Shown: positions 9,701-21,329, counted from the first letter of the stretch. The stretch is DNA of 64,000 nucleotides from Arthrobacter sp. NicSoilC5 (GCF_019977395.1 NZ_AP024660.1:4627367-4691366), one strand, 5' to 3'. The notes: a model not told the origin generated them from the sequence alone. A program made the numbers and translations.

Positions 9701-10836
9701 GCGGCATCGACAACGGCAAGGTCCCAACCGTCCAGGGGCAGTCCGATCCGTATTGGTCCGGGGCCGCCCAGCGGCGCCGCGCACGCCACCACCGTTGCTT
9801 CCGTGGGGCCGTACGTGTTCCAGACCTCCCGGCCCTCCACGGCCAGGCGGTCGGCGAGTTCCGGCGGGCAGGCCTCGCCGCCGAAGATCAGGAGCCGGAC
9901 GTTTTCGAGGGATTCGGCGGGCCACAGGGCTGCGAGCGTGGGCACCGTGGAAACGGCGGTGATTGCGTGGTTGATCAGCCAGGGGCCGAGGTCCATGCCG
10001 GTGCGGACCAAGGCGCGCGGTGCGGGTACCAGGCAGGCGCCGTGGCGCCAGGCGAGCCACATTTCCTCGCAGGAGGCGTCGAAGGCAACCGAAAGGCCGG
10101 CCAGGACGCGGTCCTGCGGGCCGAGCGGATCATCCTGGAGGAAAAGCCGGGCCTCCGCATCGACGAAGGCTGCGGCCGAGCGGTGCTGGACGGCCACCCC
10201 CTTGGGTGTTCCGGTGGACCCCGACGTGAAGATGATCCAGGCGTCGTCCCCGGGTCCGGGCAGGCGCGCGCCCTTGAATGGACCGCTGCGTGCCGCACCT
10301 GCCGGCCCCGGCCCGACGGAGCCCCCGGCCCCCAGGACGGCTGCCACCCGGGCTTCGCCAAACACGAGCCGGGCCCGTTCTGCGGGATCGTCCGCATCCA
10401 CGGGAACGTAGGCTGCGCCCACCAGGAGGATGGCAAGGATGGAGACATACAGTTCGTTGGTGCCGGAGGGGATCCGCACGCCAATCCTGTCGCCGGCGCC
10501 CAGGCCGGCGAGGTGGAGCCGGCGTCCCGTGGCACGGACCTCGTCCAGCAATTGGGCGTAACTGAGCGACGTGCGGCCGTCATCCAGTGCCGAGGCGTCA
10601 GGAAACCGGGCGGCCGTGTCCTGCAGCACATCAATGAGGGTCCGGGCCGGCGGCGCCGCGGGAGCCCCGGCCAGCTGGGGCCGGAAAACGGCAACGCTGT
10701 GGCCGGCGTCCCCGGACTCCTGGTCCCGGCCGCCGGCTCCTGCACCGTCCCGGATGATGCTGGCTGGCTCCACGCCGGAACCGGAATCCCCAAAGGGGAC
10801 CTGCTGCTGAGTCACTTGCGCATTGTGCCGGGACAA
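6781..10836 (-). CDS. Pls/PosA-type non-ribosomal peptide synthetase (candidate cationic poly-amino-acid synthetase)
   Basis: A 1351-aa membrane NRPS. The adenylation domain (about 65-535) shows IIFTSGSTGTPKG (201-213), NTYGPTE (340-346), YRSGDL and catalytic Lys531 in TSGK. The carrier domain (about 555-625) has GGGSL with Ser589 as phosphopantetheine site. There is no condensation or thioesterase domain. The C-terminal half has three pairs of membrane segments (about 662-712, 886-955, 1134-1190) alternating with three hexapeptide/left-handed-helix domains (about 740-865, 990-1090, 1215-1345). This matches epsilon-poly-L-lysine synthetase (Pls, about 1300 aa), which chains free amino acids without a classical C domain. 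By-eye specificity residues read D-A-E-S-I-G-T-V-V-K, close to a lysine code. The start is uncertain: TTG 10836, or GTG 10815. The M1 aminopeptidase gene lies directly downstream. Confidence 0.88.
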   Translation of the reverse strand: MSRHNAQVTQQQVPFGDSGSGVEPASIIRDGAGAGGRDQESGDAGHSVAVFRPQLAGAPAAPPARTLIDVLQDTAARFPDASALDDGRTSLSYAQLLDEVRATGRRLHLAGLGAGDRIGVRIPSGTNELYVSILAILLVGAAYVPVDADDPAERARLVFGEARVAAVLGAGGSVGPGPAGAARSGPFKGARLPGPGDDAWIIFTSGSTGTPKGVAVQHRSAAAFVDAEARLFLQDDPLGPQDRVLAGLSVAFDASCEEMWLAWRHGACLVPAPRALVRTGMDLGPWLINHAITAVSTVPTLAALWPAESLENVRLLIFGGEACPPELADRLAVEGREVWNTYGPTEATVVACAAPLGGPGPIRIGLPLDGWDLAVVDAAGVPVPEGGTGELIIGGVGLARYLDPAKDAEKYAPMPSLGWERAYRSGDLVRFEQAGLIFQGRADDQVKLGGRRIELGEIDAAMQALPGVAGAAAAVQTTAAGNHILVGYLAPAPGHDMDLGAAREQLAASLPAALVPLLTTVDSLPTKTSGKVDRHALPWPLAGAGAAEADAAPLNLPDDAAWVVEQWSSVLGSPVTSLDADFFAYGGGSLSAAQLVSALRVRYPTITVADVYATPRVGALVELARQVNQSGDSVPARERTVRPTARKSQVFQTLMGVPLHILVGMRWLTYLMAINNLLAGLAGFTAAPTISWWWVAASWLVFVSPAGRMLLSIAAARVLLRGVRPGIYPRSGRVHLRLWLAEQIQDLAGAISLASAPWVPYYARALGAKIGRDVQLHSLPPVTGLLTLGSGANVEPEVDLSGWWIDGDDVHIGAIRIGRGASVGARSTLMPGASIGAGAQVEAGSAVLGKVKAGQLAAGSPARRQGKAKHSVPHAPPQGKFAARAWFAGFSLASACLSFIPYLSAAAALWVAFTFVQGSTSLTGALPRLLAALAPASLVWFATNAVLVLVATRLLSIGITEGYYRIRSRVGWQIWATERVLDLARDLLFPIYASLFTPVWLRLLGAKVGKNVEASTVLLIPKMTTVGEGAFLADDTMVASYELDGGWLRVAPAKIGKRSFLGNSGMTAAGRSVPKNSLVAVLSATPAKAKSGTSWLGSPPVRLRRTAIASDDSRTFQPPARLKVARTLWELGRFLPVMLTVAIAAGTMLAFDWIATTWGYAAAALLTGVVMLLAGLVAAGASVAAKWVLVGRIRPGEHPLWSSFIWRNEVVDSFIELVTAPWFARAASGTPALVWWLRALGAKIGSGTWCESYWLPEADLVALGRNSTVNRGCVVQTHLFHDRVMSIDAVTLEDGATMGPHGVILPQASIGAGGTVGPASLVMRGEAVPAATYWMGNPVSPWSGPGSPPAT

Positions 10837-10918
10837 GATGAACGGAAGGTGTCGTGCGCGCCCGGACGGGCCGTTTCAGGCCGTTCGGGCGTTTGCCCGT
10901 TGTTCACGTCGCCCGTGC

Positions 10919-11884
10919 CTAGGGAACCAGCAGGACTTTCCCGGTGGTCTTGCGGCCTTCGAGGTCGCGGTGCGCCTGCCCGGCCTGGCTGAGCGGGTAG
11001 CGTGCACCGATCCGGACCTTCAGGCTGCCGTCGGCTGCGGCGGCGAACACCTCGTCCGAACGCCAGCGCCGCTCCGCCGCGTCCCGCAGGTAGTGGCCCA
11101 TGGTGGGGCGCGTCAGGAACAGGGAGCCCGCGGCGTTGAGGCGCTGCGGGTCAAACGGCGGGACGGGCCCGGAAGCCGCCCCGAACAGCACCAGCATGCC
11201 CCGGATCCGCAAGGCTGCCAGGGAGCCGTCGAACGTATCCTTCCCCACGCCGTCGTAGACGACGTCGACGCCGGTACCGCTGGTGATGTCCCTGACCCGC
11301 TCCGCGAAGCCGTCGTAGCGCAGCACGTGGTGCGCGCCGGCTTCGAGCGCAAGCTGCTCCTTTTCGTCGGTGGAGACCGTGGTGATGACTTCCGCGCCCC
11401 GTGCCTTGAGCAGCTGGATCAGCAGCAGCCCCACGCCCCCGGCGCCCGCGTGCAGCAGGACCTTGTGGCCGGGCTCCACCTTGAAGGTGGAATTCATCAG
11501 GTAGTGGGCGGTGACGCCCTGCAGGGGGAGCGCTGCGGCAGTGAAAACATCCAGGCCTTTCGGTACGGGCAGTGCGGCATCCTCATCCACCAGCGCGTAG
11601 TCCGCGTAGCAGCTGATGCCTTCAGCGGTAGCCACCCGGCTGCCCACGGCGAAGCCGGTCACGCCCTCGCCGACTGCCTCGACAGTGCCGGCGGCCTCCG
11701 AACCTGGAGTGAAGGGGTAGGGGACTTTGTACGTTCCGCTGCGCTTATAGGTGTCGATGAAGTTGACGCCGGCCGCCCCGACCTTGACCAGCAGCTGCCC
11801 AGGGCCCGGAACGGGGGGCTCCGCCTCCGTGTACTCAAGGACTTCCGGTCCGCCTGCCTGCCGTGCGACGATTGCGTGCGTCAT
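10919..11884 (-). CDS. NADPH:quinone oxidoreductase / zinc-independent MDR family
   Basis: A 321-aa medium-chain dehydrogenase/reductase of the quinone oxidoreductase (QOR, ζ-crystallin) type that would reduce quinones or enals with NADPH. The N-terminal GroES-like domain carries VGAAGVNFIDTYKRSGTYKV, the QOR signature around residues 37-56. The Rossmann domain contains LLHAGAGGVGLLLIQL (about 143-158) and DVVYDGVGKDTFDGSL. No structural-zinc cysteine cluster is present. ATG 11884 is preferred over a longer frame because AAAGGAG lies eight bases upstream. The gene ends 82 bases before the start of the Pls-like gene on the same strand, so co-transcription is possible. It is divergent from argC. 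Confidence 0.9.
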   Translation of the reverse strand: MTHAIVARQAGGPEVLEYTEAEPPVPGPGQLLVKVGAAGVNFIDTYKRSGTYKVPYPFTPGSEAAGTVEAVGEGVTGFAVGSRVATAEGISCYADYALVDEDAALPVPKGLDVFTAAALPLQGVTAHYLMNSTFKVEPGHKVLLHAGAGGVGLLLIQLLKARGAEVITTVSTDEKEQLALEAGAHHVLRYDGFAERVRDITSGTGVDVVYDGVGKDTFDGSLAALRIRGMLVLFGAASGPVPPFDPQRLNAAGSLFLTRPTMGHYLRDAAERRWRSDEVFAAAADGSLKVRIGARYPLSQAGQAHRDLEGRKTTGKVLLVP

Positions 11885-11991
11885 GGCTCTCCTTTCGCGG
11901 GTCCCGGCGTCTCCGGCCCCGGCTGCCGAAACCATCCTAGGGACACTCCCGGGCGGCACGACAAGTGCCGCGTTACCCGGACGCGCTCGAA

Positions 11992-12025
11992 TGCATAATT
12001 ATCAGTACCAATGCATAACTATTGC
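11992..12025 (+). promoter_or_regulatory. Two ARG-box-like ArgR operators before argC
   Basis: TGCATAATTATCAG (11992-12005) and TGCATAACTATTGC (12012-12025) are two similar AT-rich imperfect palindromes with a 20-base period, about two helical turns. They sit immediately upstream of the argC -10 element in otherwise G+C-rich DNA. ArgR hexamers in other bacteria bind such paired boxes in the presence of arginine, and argR is in the same operon. Confidence 0.75.
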
Positions 12026-12027
12026 TG

Positions 12028-12033
12028 TATAGT
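12028..12033 (+). promoter_or_regulatory. argC -10 element, predicted leaderless start
   Basis: TATAGT ends six bases before the argC ATG, placing the expected transcription start on or next to the start codon. The second ARG box lies directly upstream and would block RNA polymerase when occupied. Confidence 0.6.
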
Positions 12034-12039
12034 CGGAGC

Positions 12040-13071
12040 ATGACTATTTCTGTTGCGGTTTCGGGAGCCAGCGGCTACGCCGGGGGAGAGGTCCTCCGCC
12101 TCCTTGCCGGGCACCCCGGTGTGACCATTGGCGCCATCACAGCCCACAGCAACGCCGGTTCCCGCCTCGGTGAACTCCAGCCCCACCTGCACGGGCTGGC
12201 CAGCCGCATCCTCGAGGACACAACGGTGGAGAACCTCTCCGGCCACGACGTCGTGTTCCTTGCCCTGCCGCACGGCGCCTCCGCGGAGATCGCCGCCCAG
12301 CTGCCGGAGGGCACGGTGGTCATCGACGCCGGCGCAGACCACCGGCTTGAGGACCCCGCCGCCTGGGAAAAGTTCTACGGCTCCGCCCACGCCGGCACCT
12401 GGCCCTACGGCCTTCCCGAGCTGCCCGGCCAGCGTGAAGCCCTCAAGGGCGCCAAACGCATCGCCGTTCCCGGGTGCTACCCCACGTCCGCCCTGCTGGC
12501 CCTGACCCCCGGGTTCGCCGCGCACCTGCTGGAGCCCGACGACGTCGTGATCGTTTCCGCGTCCGGCACCTCAGGCGCGGGCAAGGCCGCCAAAGTCAAC
12601 CTGATCGGCTCGGAGGTCATGGGCTCCATGAGCCCCTACGGCGTAGGCGGCGGCCACCGGCACACGCCGGAAATCGAGCAGGGCCTGTCCAACGCGGCGG
12701 GGGAGCAGGTCACCGTATCCTTTACGCCCACCCTTGCCCCGATGAGTCGCGGCATCCTGACCACCGCCACGGCCAAGGTCAAGGCCGGCACCACGGCGGC
12801 GGAACTGCGCCTGGCCTGGGCCGAGGCGTACGAAGATGAGCCGTTCGTCCACCTGCTGCCGGAAGGCCAGTGGCCCACCACCAAATCGGTCCAGAGCTCC
12901 AACCATGCCGCCATGCAGCTGGCCTTCGACGCCCACACCGGCCGGGTCATCGTCACCTGCGTCATCGACAACCTCACCAAGGGCACTGCCGGCGGCGCCG
13001 TGCAGTCCATGAACATCGCACTCGGCCTGCCGGAAACCGCCGGCCTCAACCTGCAGGGAGTAGCCCCGTGA
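12040..13071 (+). CDS. argC: N-acetyl-gamma-glutamyl-phosphate reductase
   Basis: The 343-aa enzyme reduces N-acetylglutamyl phosphate to the semialdehyde using NADPH, the third step of arginine synthesis. An N-terminal Rossmann motif [16 protein letters not shown] (about 7-22) binds NADPH, and the catalytic cysteine is Cys146 in [17 protein letters not shown] 12040 is chosen because it gives the standard N-terminus and follows a TATAGT element. Its stop overlaps the argJ GTG by four bases (GTGA), so the genes are translationally coupled. Two ARG boxes upstream predict arginine repression. Length and motifs are normal. Confidence 0.97.
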   Translation: MTISVAVSGASGYAGGEVLRLLAGHPGVTIGAITAHSNAGSRLGELQPHLHGLASRILEDTTVENLSGHDVVFLALPHGASAEIAAQLPEGTVVIDAGADHRLEDPAAWEKFYGSAHAGTWPYGLPELPGQREALKGAKRIAVPGCYPTSALLALTPGFAAHLLEPDDVVIVSASGTSGAGKAAKVNLIGSEVMGSMSPYGVGGGHRHTPEIEQGLSNAAGEQVTVSFTPTLAPMSRGILTTATAKVKAGTTAAELRLAWAEAYEDEPFVHLLPEGQWPTTKSVQSSNHAAMQLAFDAHTGRVIVTCVIDNLTKGTAGGAVQSMNIALGLPETAGLNLQGVAP

Positions 13072-14234
13072 CCATCACCGCACCCCAGGGATTCCGGGCC
13101 GCCGGCGTCACTGCCGGACTCAAGGCCTCCGGCAATCCGGACCTCGCCCTGGTCGTCAACGACGGCCCCTCCAAGGCCGCCGCCGCCGTGTTCACCAGCA
13201 ACCGGGTGGCGGCAGCCCCCGTGCACTGGTCCCGCCAGGTGGTCTCCGACGGCCGGGTGGACGCCGTCATCCTCAACTCCGGCGGCGCCAACGCCTGCAC
13301 CGGCCCCACCGGGTTCCAGAACACCCACAGCACAGCGGAAAAAGTGGCGAAGGTGCTGGGGATCTCGGCCACTGACGTCTTCGTCTGCTCCACCGGCCTG
13401 ATCGGCGAGCAGCTGCCCATGGACAAGATCCTTCCGGGGGTGGAGGCTGCCGCGGCGGAGCTCAGCACCGACGGCGGTCCGGCCGCCGGCACCGCCATCA
13501 TGACCACGGACAGCGTGCCCAAGTCAGCGCTCTTCATCGGCACCGACGCCGACGGCCAGGAGTTCAGCATCGGCGGCATCGCCAAGGGGGCAGGCATGCT
13601 GGCCCCGGGCCTGGCCACCATGCTGGTGGTGCTCACCACGGATGCCGACGTGCAGCCGGAAATGCTCGACGTCGTCCTCCGCGATGCCACCCGCGTCACC
13701 TTTGACCGCGCCGACTCGGACGGCTGCATGTCAACCAACGACACCGTGGTCCTGCTTGCCTCGGGAGCTTCCGGTGCCGTGCCGTCCGCCGAGGCGTTCG
13801 GTGCCGGGCTGACCCAGGTCTGCGCCGAGCTGGCACGCAAACTGATCGCCGATGCCGAGGGCGCCAGCCACGACATCGCCATCCGGACCTTCAACGCGGC
13901 CAGTGAAGCCGACGCCGAGACGGTCAGCCGCTCCGTGGCCCGCTCCAACCTCTTCAAGGCCGCCATCTTCGGCAAGGACCCCAACTGGGGGCGTGTGCTC
14001 TCCGCCGTGGGCACCACCGACGCCGCCTTCGAGCCGGACAAACTCAACGTGGCCATGAACGGCATCCAGATCTGCCGGAACGGCAGCATCGGCGATGACC
14101 GCTCCCTGGTGGACCTGGAACCCCGCGAAGTGCTGGTGGAAATCGACCTGCAGGCAGGCGACGCCGAAGCCACCATTTGGACCAACGACCTCACCCACGA
14201 CTACGTGCACGAAAACAGCGCCTACTCCAGCTAG
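13068..14234 (+). CDS. argJ: Bifunctional glutamate N-acetyltransferase / amino-acid N-acetyltransferase (ornithine acetyltransferase)
   Basis: A 388-aa enzyme that recycles the acetyl group from N-acetylornithine to glutamate. The self-cleavage site is recognisable in [14 protein letters not shown], where the Thr of ATML becomes the N-terminal nucleophile of the beta chain. The N-terminal segment [12 protein letters not shown] and the [10 protein letters not shown] loop are characteristic. The start is the GTG at 13068 overlapping the argC stop; the open frame upstream is within argC. The gene ends 54 bases before argB, the largest gap in the first half of the operon. Whether it also uses acetyl-CoA cannot be told from sequence. 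Confidence 0.96.
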   Translation: MTITAPQGFRAAGVTAGLKASGNPDLALVVNDGPSKAAAAVFTSNRVAAAPVHWSRQVVSDGRVDAVILNSGGANACTGPTGFQNTHSTAEKVAKVLGISATDVFVCSTGLIGEQLPMDKILPGVEAAAAELSTDGGPAAGTAIMTTDSVPKSALFIGTDADGQEFSIGGIAKGAGMLAPGLATMLVVLTTDADVQPEMLDVVLRDATRVTFDRADSDGCMSTNDTVVLLASGASGAVPSAEAFGAGLTQVCAELARKLIADAEGASHDIAIRTFNAASEADAETVSRSVARSNLFKAAIFGKDPNWGRVLSAVGTTDAAFEPDKLNVAMNGIQICRNGSIGDDRSLVDLEPREVLVEIDLQAGDAEATIWTNDLTHDYVHENSAYSS

Positions 14235-14288
14235 GAGCCCCGGCCACGGCAATACCGCCAGGCACAAGCCGCTGTGGAAAGTGACAAC

Positions 14289-15248
14289 ATGAACACCCAG
14301 ACGCGTGAAACCACCAGCATGTCCGCCGCCCAGGACAAGGCAGAAACCCTGATCGAGGCACTGCCTTGGATCCAGCGGTTCGCCGGCACCACCATGGTGA
14401 TCAAATACGGCGGCAACGCCATGGTCAACGACGAACTCCGGCGTGCCTTCGCCGAGGACATCGTCTTCCTCCACCACGTGGGCATCCACCCTGTAGTGGT
14501 GCACGGCGGCGGTCCGCAGATCAACTCGATGCTGGGCCGGCTGGGCATCGAATCCGAATTCAAGGGCGGCCTGCGCGTCACCACCCCCGAGGCGATGGAC
14601 GTGGTCCGCATGGTCCTCACCGGCCAGGTGGGCCGCGAACTGGTGGGCCTGATCAACTCCCACGGTCCCTACGCCGTCGGCATGTCCGGCGAAGACGGCG
14701 GGCTCCTCCGCGCCGTCCGCACCGGGACCGTGGTGGACGGCGAAGACGTGGACCTGGGGCTGGTGGGCGAGGTGGTCGGCGTCGACCCCGCAGGCATCAT
14801 GGACATCCTCGCCGCGGGCCGCATCCCCGTAATTTCCACGGTGGCCCCGGAAATCGTCGACGGCGGCGAAGGCGTGGCGGGGGCCGCGCGGTTCCAGCCC
14901 ACCGGCCAGGTCCTGAATGTCAACGCCGACACCGCAGCGGCCGCCGTGGCCTCGGCCCTTGGTGCCTCCAAGCTGGTGATCCTGACCGACGTCGAGGGCC
15001 TCTACGCCAACTGGCCGGACAAGTCTTCCCTGATCTCCTCGCTCACGGCGTCGGAGCTGCGGGACATGCTGCCCCGCCTCGAATCCGGCATGATCCCCAA
15101 GATGGCCGCGTGCCTCAAGGCCATCGACGAGGGCGTGGAACGCGCACACATCGTGGACGGGCGCCTGCCCCACTCCATGCTTCTTGAAACATTTACGACG
15201 GCGGGCATCGGCACCCAGGTTGTCCCGGACGAGGAGATCAACGGATGA
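14289..15248 (+). CDS. argB: Acetylglutamate kinase
   Basis: A 319-aa amino-acid kinase that phosphorylates N-acetylglutamate, usually the arginine-inhibited step. Motifs include [12 protein letters not shown] (ATP-binding lysine region, about 37-48), [15 protein letters not shown] (substrate loop) and the nucleotide-binding region [11 protein letters not shown]. The ATG at 14289 has GGAAAG just upstream; GTG 14274 and ATG 14319 are alternatives. An N-terminal helix (about 1-25) is present, as in arginine-sensitive hexameric enzymes, so feedback inhibition is likely (inference). The stop overlaps the argD ATG (ATGA). Confidence 0.96.
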   Translation: MNTQTRETTSMSAAQDKAETLIEALPWIQRFAGTTMVIKYGGNAMVNDELRRAFAEDIVFLHHVGIHPVVVHGGGPQINSMLGRLGIESEFKGGLRVTTPEAMDVVRMVLTGQVGRELVGLINSHGPYAVGMSGEDGGLLRAVRTGTVVDGEDVDLGLVGEVVGVDPAGIMDILAAGRIPVISTVAPEIVDGGEGVAGAARFQPTGQVLNVNADTAAAAVASALGASKLVILTDVEGLYANWPDKSSLISSLTASELRDMLPRLESGMIPKMAACLKAIDEGVERAHIVDGRLPHSMLLETFTTAGIGTQVVPDEEING

Positions 15249-16498
15249 ACACCATGGAAAAGTCACCAGTGAATGAGTTGGTGGAAACCACGGGCCACGC
15301 CGGTTCCGAGTGGCTCTCCCGCTACTCCAGCTCGCTGATGAACGTGTTCGGCACGCCGCAGCGGGTCCTGGTCCGCGGCGCCGGCTGCCTGGTCTGGGAC
15401 GCCGACGGCAAGGAATACCTGGACCTGCTCGGCGGCATCGCCGTGAACGCCCTGGGCCACGCCCACCCGTTCGTGACGTCGGTGATTTCCAGCCAGCTGG
15501 CCACCCTGGGGCACGTCTCCAACTTCTTCACCAGCCCCACCCAGGTGGCGCTGGCCGAGAAACTCCTGCAATTGGCCCACGCGCCAGCCGGCTCCAAGGT
15601 GTTCTTCAGCAACTCCGGCACCGAGGCCAACGAGGCAGCGTTCAAGCTGGCCCGGCGCAACACCGGTTCCGGGGACACGAAACGCACGAAGATTATTGCC
15701 CTGGAGGGCGCCTTCCATGGCCGGACCATGGGGGCCCTGGCACTCACCGCCAAGGAAGCCTACCGTGCACCCTTCGAGCCGCTGCCCGGCGGCGTGGTGC
15801 ACATCCCGTTCGGTGACATCGCCGCGCTGGAGGCAGCCGTTGACGACACCGTCGCCGCCGTGTTCCTGGAACCGATCCAGGGCGAGGCAGGCGTCCGTCC
15901 GCTGCCGCCGGGCTACCTGAAGGCAGCGCGGGAGGCCACCAGCAAAGTGGGCGCCCTGCTCATCCTGGACGAGGTCCAGACCGGCATCGGCCGGACCGGC
16001 AAATGGCTCGCCAGCGAGGATGCGGGCATCGTCCCCGACGCCATCACCCTGGCCAAGGGGCTGGGCGGAGGCTTCCCCATCGGTGCTCTGCTCACCTTTG
16101 GTGAGCAGACGTCGTCGTTGCTCTCAGCAGGCCAGCACGGCACGACGTTTGGCGGAAATCCCGTGGCTACCGCGGCGGCCCTGGCCACCCTCCACGCCCT
16201 CGAAAGCCAGAACGTGCTGGCCAACGCGGCGGCGGTTGGGGAGCACCTGCGCTCCGCGCTGGGCGCCATTCCCGGCGTCACCGAAGTCCGCGGCGAAGGA
16301 CTGCTGATCGGCTTCGACCTGGACGCCGACGTCGCGCCGGCCGTGGTGCAGGCGGCCCTCGACGCCGGCTTCATCGTCAACAGCCCGGGTCCGCGCACCA
16401 TCCGCCTGGCACCGCCGCTGATCCTCACCACGGCGCAGGCCGATGCCTTCCTCTCCGCTTTCCCGGCAATCCTCCAAGCAGCTAAGGACGCCCAGTGA
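15245..16498 (+). CDS. argD: Acetylornithine aminotransferase
   Basis: A 417-aa class III PLP aminotransferase making N-acetylornithine from the semialdehyde and glutamate. The PLP lysine is Lys271 in [32 protein letters not shown] (about 120-137) binds the cofactor phosphate, and [15 protein letters not shown] holds the Asp that contacts the pyridine nitrogen. ATG 15245 overlaps the argB stop by four bases. The stop TGA overlaps the argF GTG in the same way, continuing the coupled chain. Length is usual for ArgD. Confidence 0.96.
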   Translation: MNTMEKSPVNELVETTGHAGSEWLSRYSSSLMNVFGTPQRVLVRGAGCLVWDADGKEYLDLLGGIAVNALGHAHPFVTSVISSQLATLGHVSNFFTSPTQVALAEKLLQLAHAPAGSKVFFSNSGTEANEAAFKLARRNTGSGDTKRTKIIALEGAFHGRTMGALALTAKEAYRAPFEPLPGGVVHIPFGDIAALEAAVDDTVAAVFLEPIQGEAGVRPLPPGYLKAAREATSKVGALLILDEVQTGIGRTGKWLASEDAGIVPDAITLAKGLGGGFPIGALLTFGEQTSSLLSAGQHGTTFGGNPVATAAALATLHALESQNVLANAAAVGEHLRSALGAIPGVTEVRGEGLLIGFDLDADVAPAVVQAALDAGFIVNSPGPRTIRLAPPLILTTAQADAFLSAFPAILQAAKDAQ

Positions 16499-17496
16499 CC
16501 ACCGCAACCCGGCACTTCCTCAAGGACACCGACCTCAGCCCCGCCGAGCAGGCAGAGGTGCTGGAACTTGCCGCCCGCATGAAGGCGGCCCCCTACAGCG
16601 TGCAGCCCTACGCCGCGGAAGGCAGCGGCCGCAAGACCGTGGCCGTGATCTTCGACAAGACCTCCACCCGGACCCGCGTGTCCTTCGCCACCGGCGTGGC
16701 CGACATGGGCGGCAACGCGCTGGTCATCAACCCGGGCGAAGCCCAGATCGGGCACAAGGAATCCGTGGAGGACACCGCCAAGGTCCTCGAACGGATGGTG
16801 TCCACCATCGTGTGGCGCACCGGCGCGCACGCAGGCCTGGTGGCCATGGCTGCCAACTCCAAGGTCCCGGTCATCAACGCCCTGTGCGACGACTACCACC
16901 CGTGCCAGCTCCTGGCCGACCTGCTCGCCGTCAAGGAACACAAGGGCGAACTCAAGGGGCTCACCATGAGCTACCTGGGCGATGCCGCGAACAACATGGC
17001 CAACTCCTACCTGCTGGCCGGAGTCACGGCCGGCATGCATGTCCGGATCGCCGGGCCGGCGGGCTACCTGCCCGCGGAGGACATCGTCGCGGCAGCCCGG
17101 GAGCGTGCGGCCGAAACCGGCGGCTCCGTGCTCATCACCACCGACGCCAAGGAAGCGCTGCAGGGCGCAGACGTCGTAGCCACCGACACCTGGGTGTCCA
17201 TGGGCCAGGAAGCCGAAAAGGAAGCCCGGATGCAGCTGTTCCGGGACTACTCCGTGGACTCGGACGCCATGGCACTCGCCGCGGAAGACGCCGTCGTGCT
17301 TCACTGCCTGCCCGCCTACCGCGGCTACGAAATTTCCGCCGACGTCATCGACGGCCCGCAGTCCATCGTCTGGGATGAAGCCGAAAACCGGCTGCACGCC
17401 CAGAAGGCGCTGATGGCGTGGCTGATGCACCGCTCGGGCCTTGCCTTCGTGGACGGACTTTCCCCCGTCGAAGGCACCGGAGAGAGCACGTTCTAG
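16495..17496 (+). CDS. argF: Ornithine carbamoyltransferase
   Basis: A 333-aa enzyme that forms citrulline from ornithine and carbamoyl phosphate. STRTR (57-61) binds carbamoyl phosphate, HPCQLLADL is the second phosphate-binding loop, and HCLP (270-273) is the ornithine/catalytic loop. GTG 16495 overlaps the argD stop. The last base of the TAG stop is the first base of the argR GTG. The C-terminus extends slightly past the common end ([13 protein letters not shown]) but is otherwise ordinary. Confidence 0.97.
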   Translation: MTTATRHFLKDTDLSPAEQAEVLELAARMKAAPYSVQPYAAEGSGRKTVAVIFDKTSTRTRVSFATGVADMGGNALVINPGEAQIGHKESVEDTAKVLERMVSTIVWRTGAHAGLVAMAANSKVPVINALCDDYHPCQLLADLLAVKEHKGELKGLTMSYLGDAANNMANSYLLAGVTAGMHVRIAGPAGYLPAEDIVAAARERAAETGGSVLITTDAKEALQGADVVATDTWVSMGQEAEKEARMQLFRDYSVDSDAMALAAEDAVVLHCLPAYRGYEISADVIDGPQSIVWDEAENRLHAQKALMAWLMHRSGLAFVDGLSPVEGTGESTF

Positions 17497-18026
17497 TGTC
17501 CGCCCAGCCGTCCTCCCCGGGCACCAGCCCCGCCACCAAGACCGCCCGGCAGGCGCGCATCACCGCCATCCTCACCGGGCAGTCCGTGCGTTCCCAGGCG
17601 GAGCTTGCGGCGCTGCTGGCGGACGATGGCGTCCAGGTCACCCAGGCCACGCTGTCCCGCGACCTCGTGGAACTGGGTGCCGTCCGGGTCCGCGGGAAGG
17701 AAGGCGTCCTGGTGTACGCCGTCCCCGGCGAGGGCGGCGAACGGGGCGCCAAGAGCGGCGTCACCCAGGAGATCCTGGATGCCCGGCTCGCCCGGCTGTG
17801 CAGCGAACTGCTGGTCACCGCCGAAGCGTCCGCCAACATCGCAGTCCTCCGGACGCCGCCCGGAGCCGCGAACTTCCTGGCCCTGGCCATCGACCACTCG
17901 GTGATGCCGTCCATCCTGGGCACCATCGCCGGTGACGATACCGTCCTGCTGGTTTCCCGTGACCCGCTGGGTGGCCCGGACCTCGCCGCCCGCTTCCTGC
18001 AACTGGCTGAGGAAGCCGGGCAATAA
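17496..18026 (+). CDS. argR: Arginine repressor
   Basis: A 176-aa ArgR/AhrC-family repressor. The N-terminal winged helix (about 15-75) includes [19 protein letters not shown] and [13 protein letters not shown], the family DNA-recognition region. The C-terminal oligomerisation and arginine-binding domain (about 105-176) includes [18 protein letters not shown] 17496 overlaps the argF stop by one base; earlier in-frame starts lie in argF. It probably represses its own operon through the boxes at 11992-12025. Confidence 0.95.
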   Translation: MSAQPSSPGTSPATKTARQARITAILTGQSVRSQAELAALLADDGVQVTQATLSRDLVELGAVRVRGKEGVLVYAVPGEGGERGAKSGVTQEILDARLARLCSELLVTAEASANIAVLRTPPGAANFLALAIDHSVMPSILGTIAGDDTVLLVSRDPLGGPDLAARFLQLAEEAGQ

Positions 18027-18071
18027 GCTTGAAGACAACAAATCAACCAACCCCAACAAGGAGCATTTAAA

Positions 18072-20710
<2,639 letters not shown>

Positions 20711-20721
20711 GAAACATTGTT

Positions 20722-20759
20722 GCCAAGGGCCCCGGGGCATGTTCCCTGGGGCCCTTGGC
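20722..20759 (+). terminator. Terminator hairpin after the arg operon
   Basis: GCCAAGGGCCCC (20722-20733) pairs perfectly with GGGGCCCTTGGC (20748-20759) across a 14-base loop. Only a short T-poor tail (TCTGT) follows, so efficiency is uncertain. Confidence 0.75.
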
Positions 20760-20768
20760 GTCTGTGGC

Positions 20769-20774
20769 TAGGCT
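20769..20774 (+). promoter_or_regulatory. Putative -10 hexamer, leaderless
   Basis: TAGGCT ends six bases before the ATG at 20781. The expected transcription start coincides with the start codon. No -35 match; the terminator stem lies there. Confidence 0.5.
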
Positions 20775-20780
20775 GGGGCC

Positions 20781-21329
20781 ATGAGCGAAACCTTCCGCAA
20801 GTTCCTTCGTACCCTGCCCGACTTCCCGTCCGACCTGCCCGGCTTCGACCCCGGCAACGCACCGCAGGACCCGGCCTTGCTCTTCAAGCAGTGGCTGGAC
20901 GAGGCACTGGATGCGGGGGAGCAGCAGCCGCACGCGTTCAGCCTCGCCACGGTGGGGGAAAGCACCGACGGCGCTCCGCAGCCTTCTTCGCGGATGCTTA
21001 TCCTGAAGAACATTGACGACGACGGCTGGCACTTCGCCACGTCCCGCACCTCCCGCAAGGGCCGCGAGCTGTCGGGGTCACCGCGCGCGGCGATGAACTT
21101 CTACTGGCCGGCCCTGGGCCGCCAGGTGCGGGTGGCGGGCACTGTGGTTGAGCTTTCCGCCGAAGCCTCCGCCGTCGACTGGCACGAGCGGCCCCGGGCC
21201 GACGGCAGCGACAACCCGGACTGGCAGCTCTACGCCCTCCAGCCGGCCGAAATCGAGTTCTGGCAGGCCAGCAACGACCGCCGGCACGTCCGCCACCGTG
21301 TCGGGCGGGACGGAAGACCACTGGACTGA
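20781..21329 (+). CDS. Pyridoxamine 5'-phosphate oxidase family FMN protein
   Basis: A 182-aa protein with the split-barrel FMN fold of PNPOx. Conserved elements are FSLATVGESTDGAPQPSSRM (about 53-72), the FMN-binding FATSRTSRKGRELSGSPRA (about 87-105) and the C-terminal YALQPAEIEFWQASNDRRH (about 152-170), where PdxH enzymes have an EFWQG..RLH motif. The region is close to that of true PdxH but the protein is shorter (E. coli PdxH is 218 aa), so it may act on another substrate. ATG 20781 follows a TAGGCT element directly. It stands alone between the arg terminator and the next leaderless gene. Confidence 0.85.
   Translation: MSETFRKFLRTLPDFPSDLPGFDPGNAPQDPALLFKQWLDEALDAGEQQPHAFSLATVGESTDGAPQPSSRMLILKNIDDDGWHFATSRTSRKGRELSGSPRAAMNFYWPALGRQVRVAGTVVELSAEASAVDWHERPRADGSDNPDWQLYALQPAEIEFWQASNDRRHVRHRVGRDGRPLD

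Noticed and set aside
8506..10992. 828-codon plus-strand open frame opposite the Pls-like gene
   Set aside because: Antisense to well-defined A, carrier and membrane domains; translation has no recognisable protein features.
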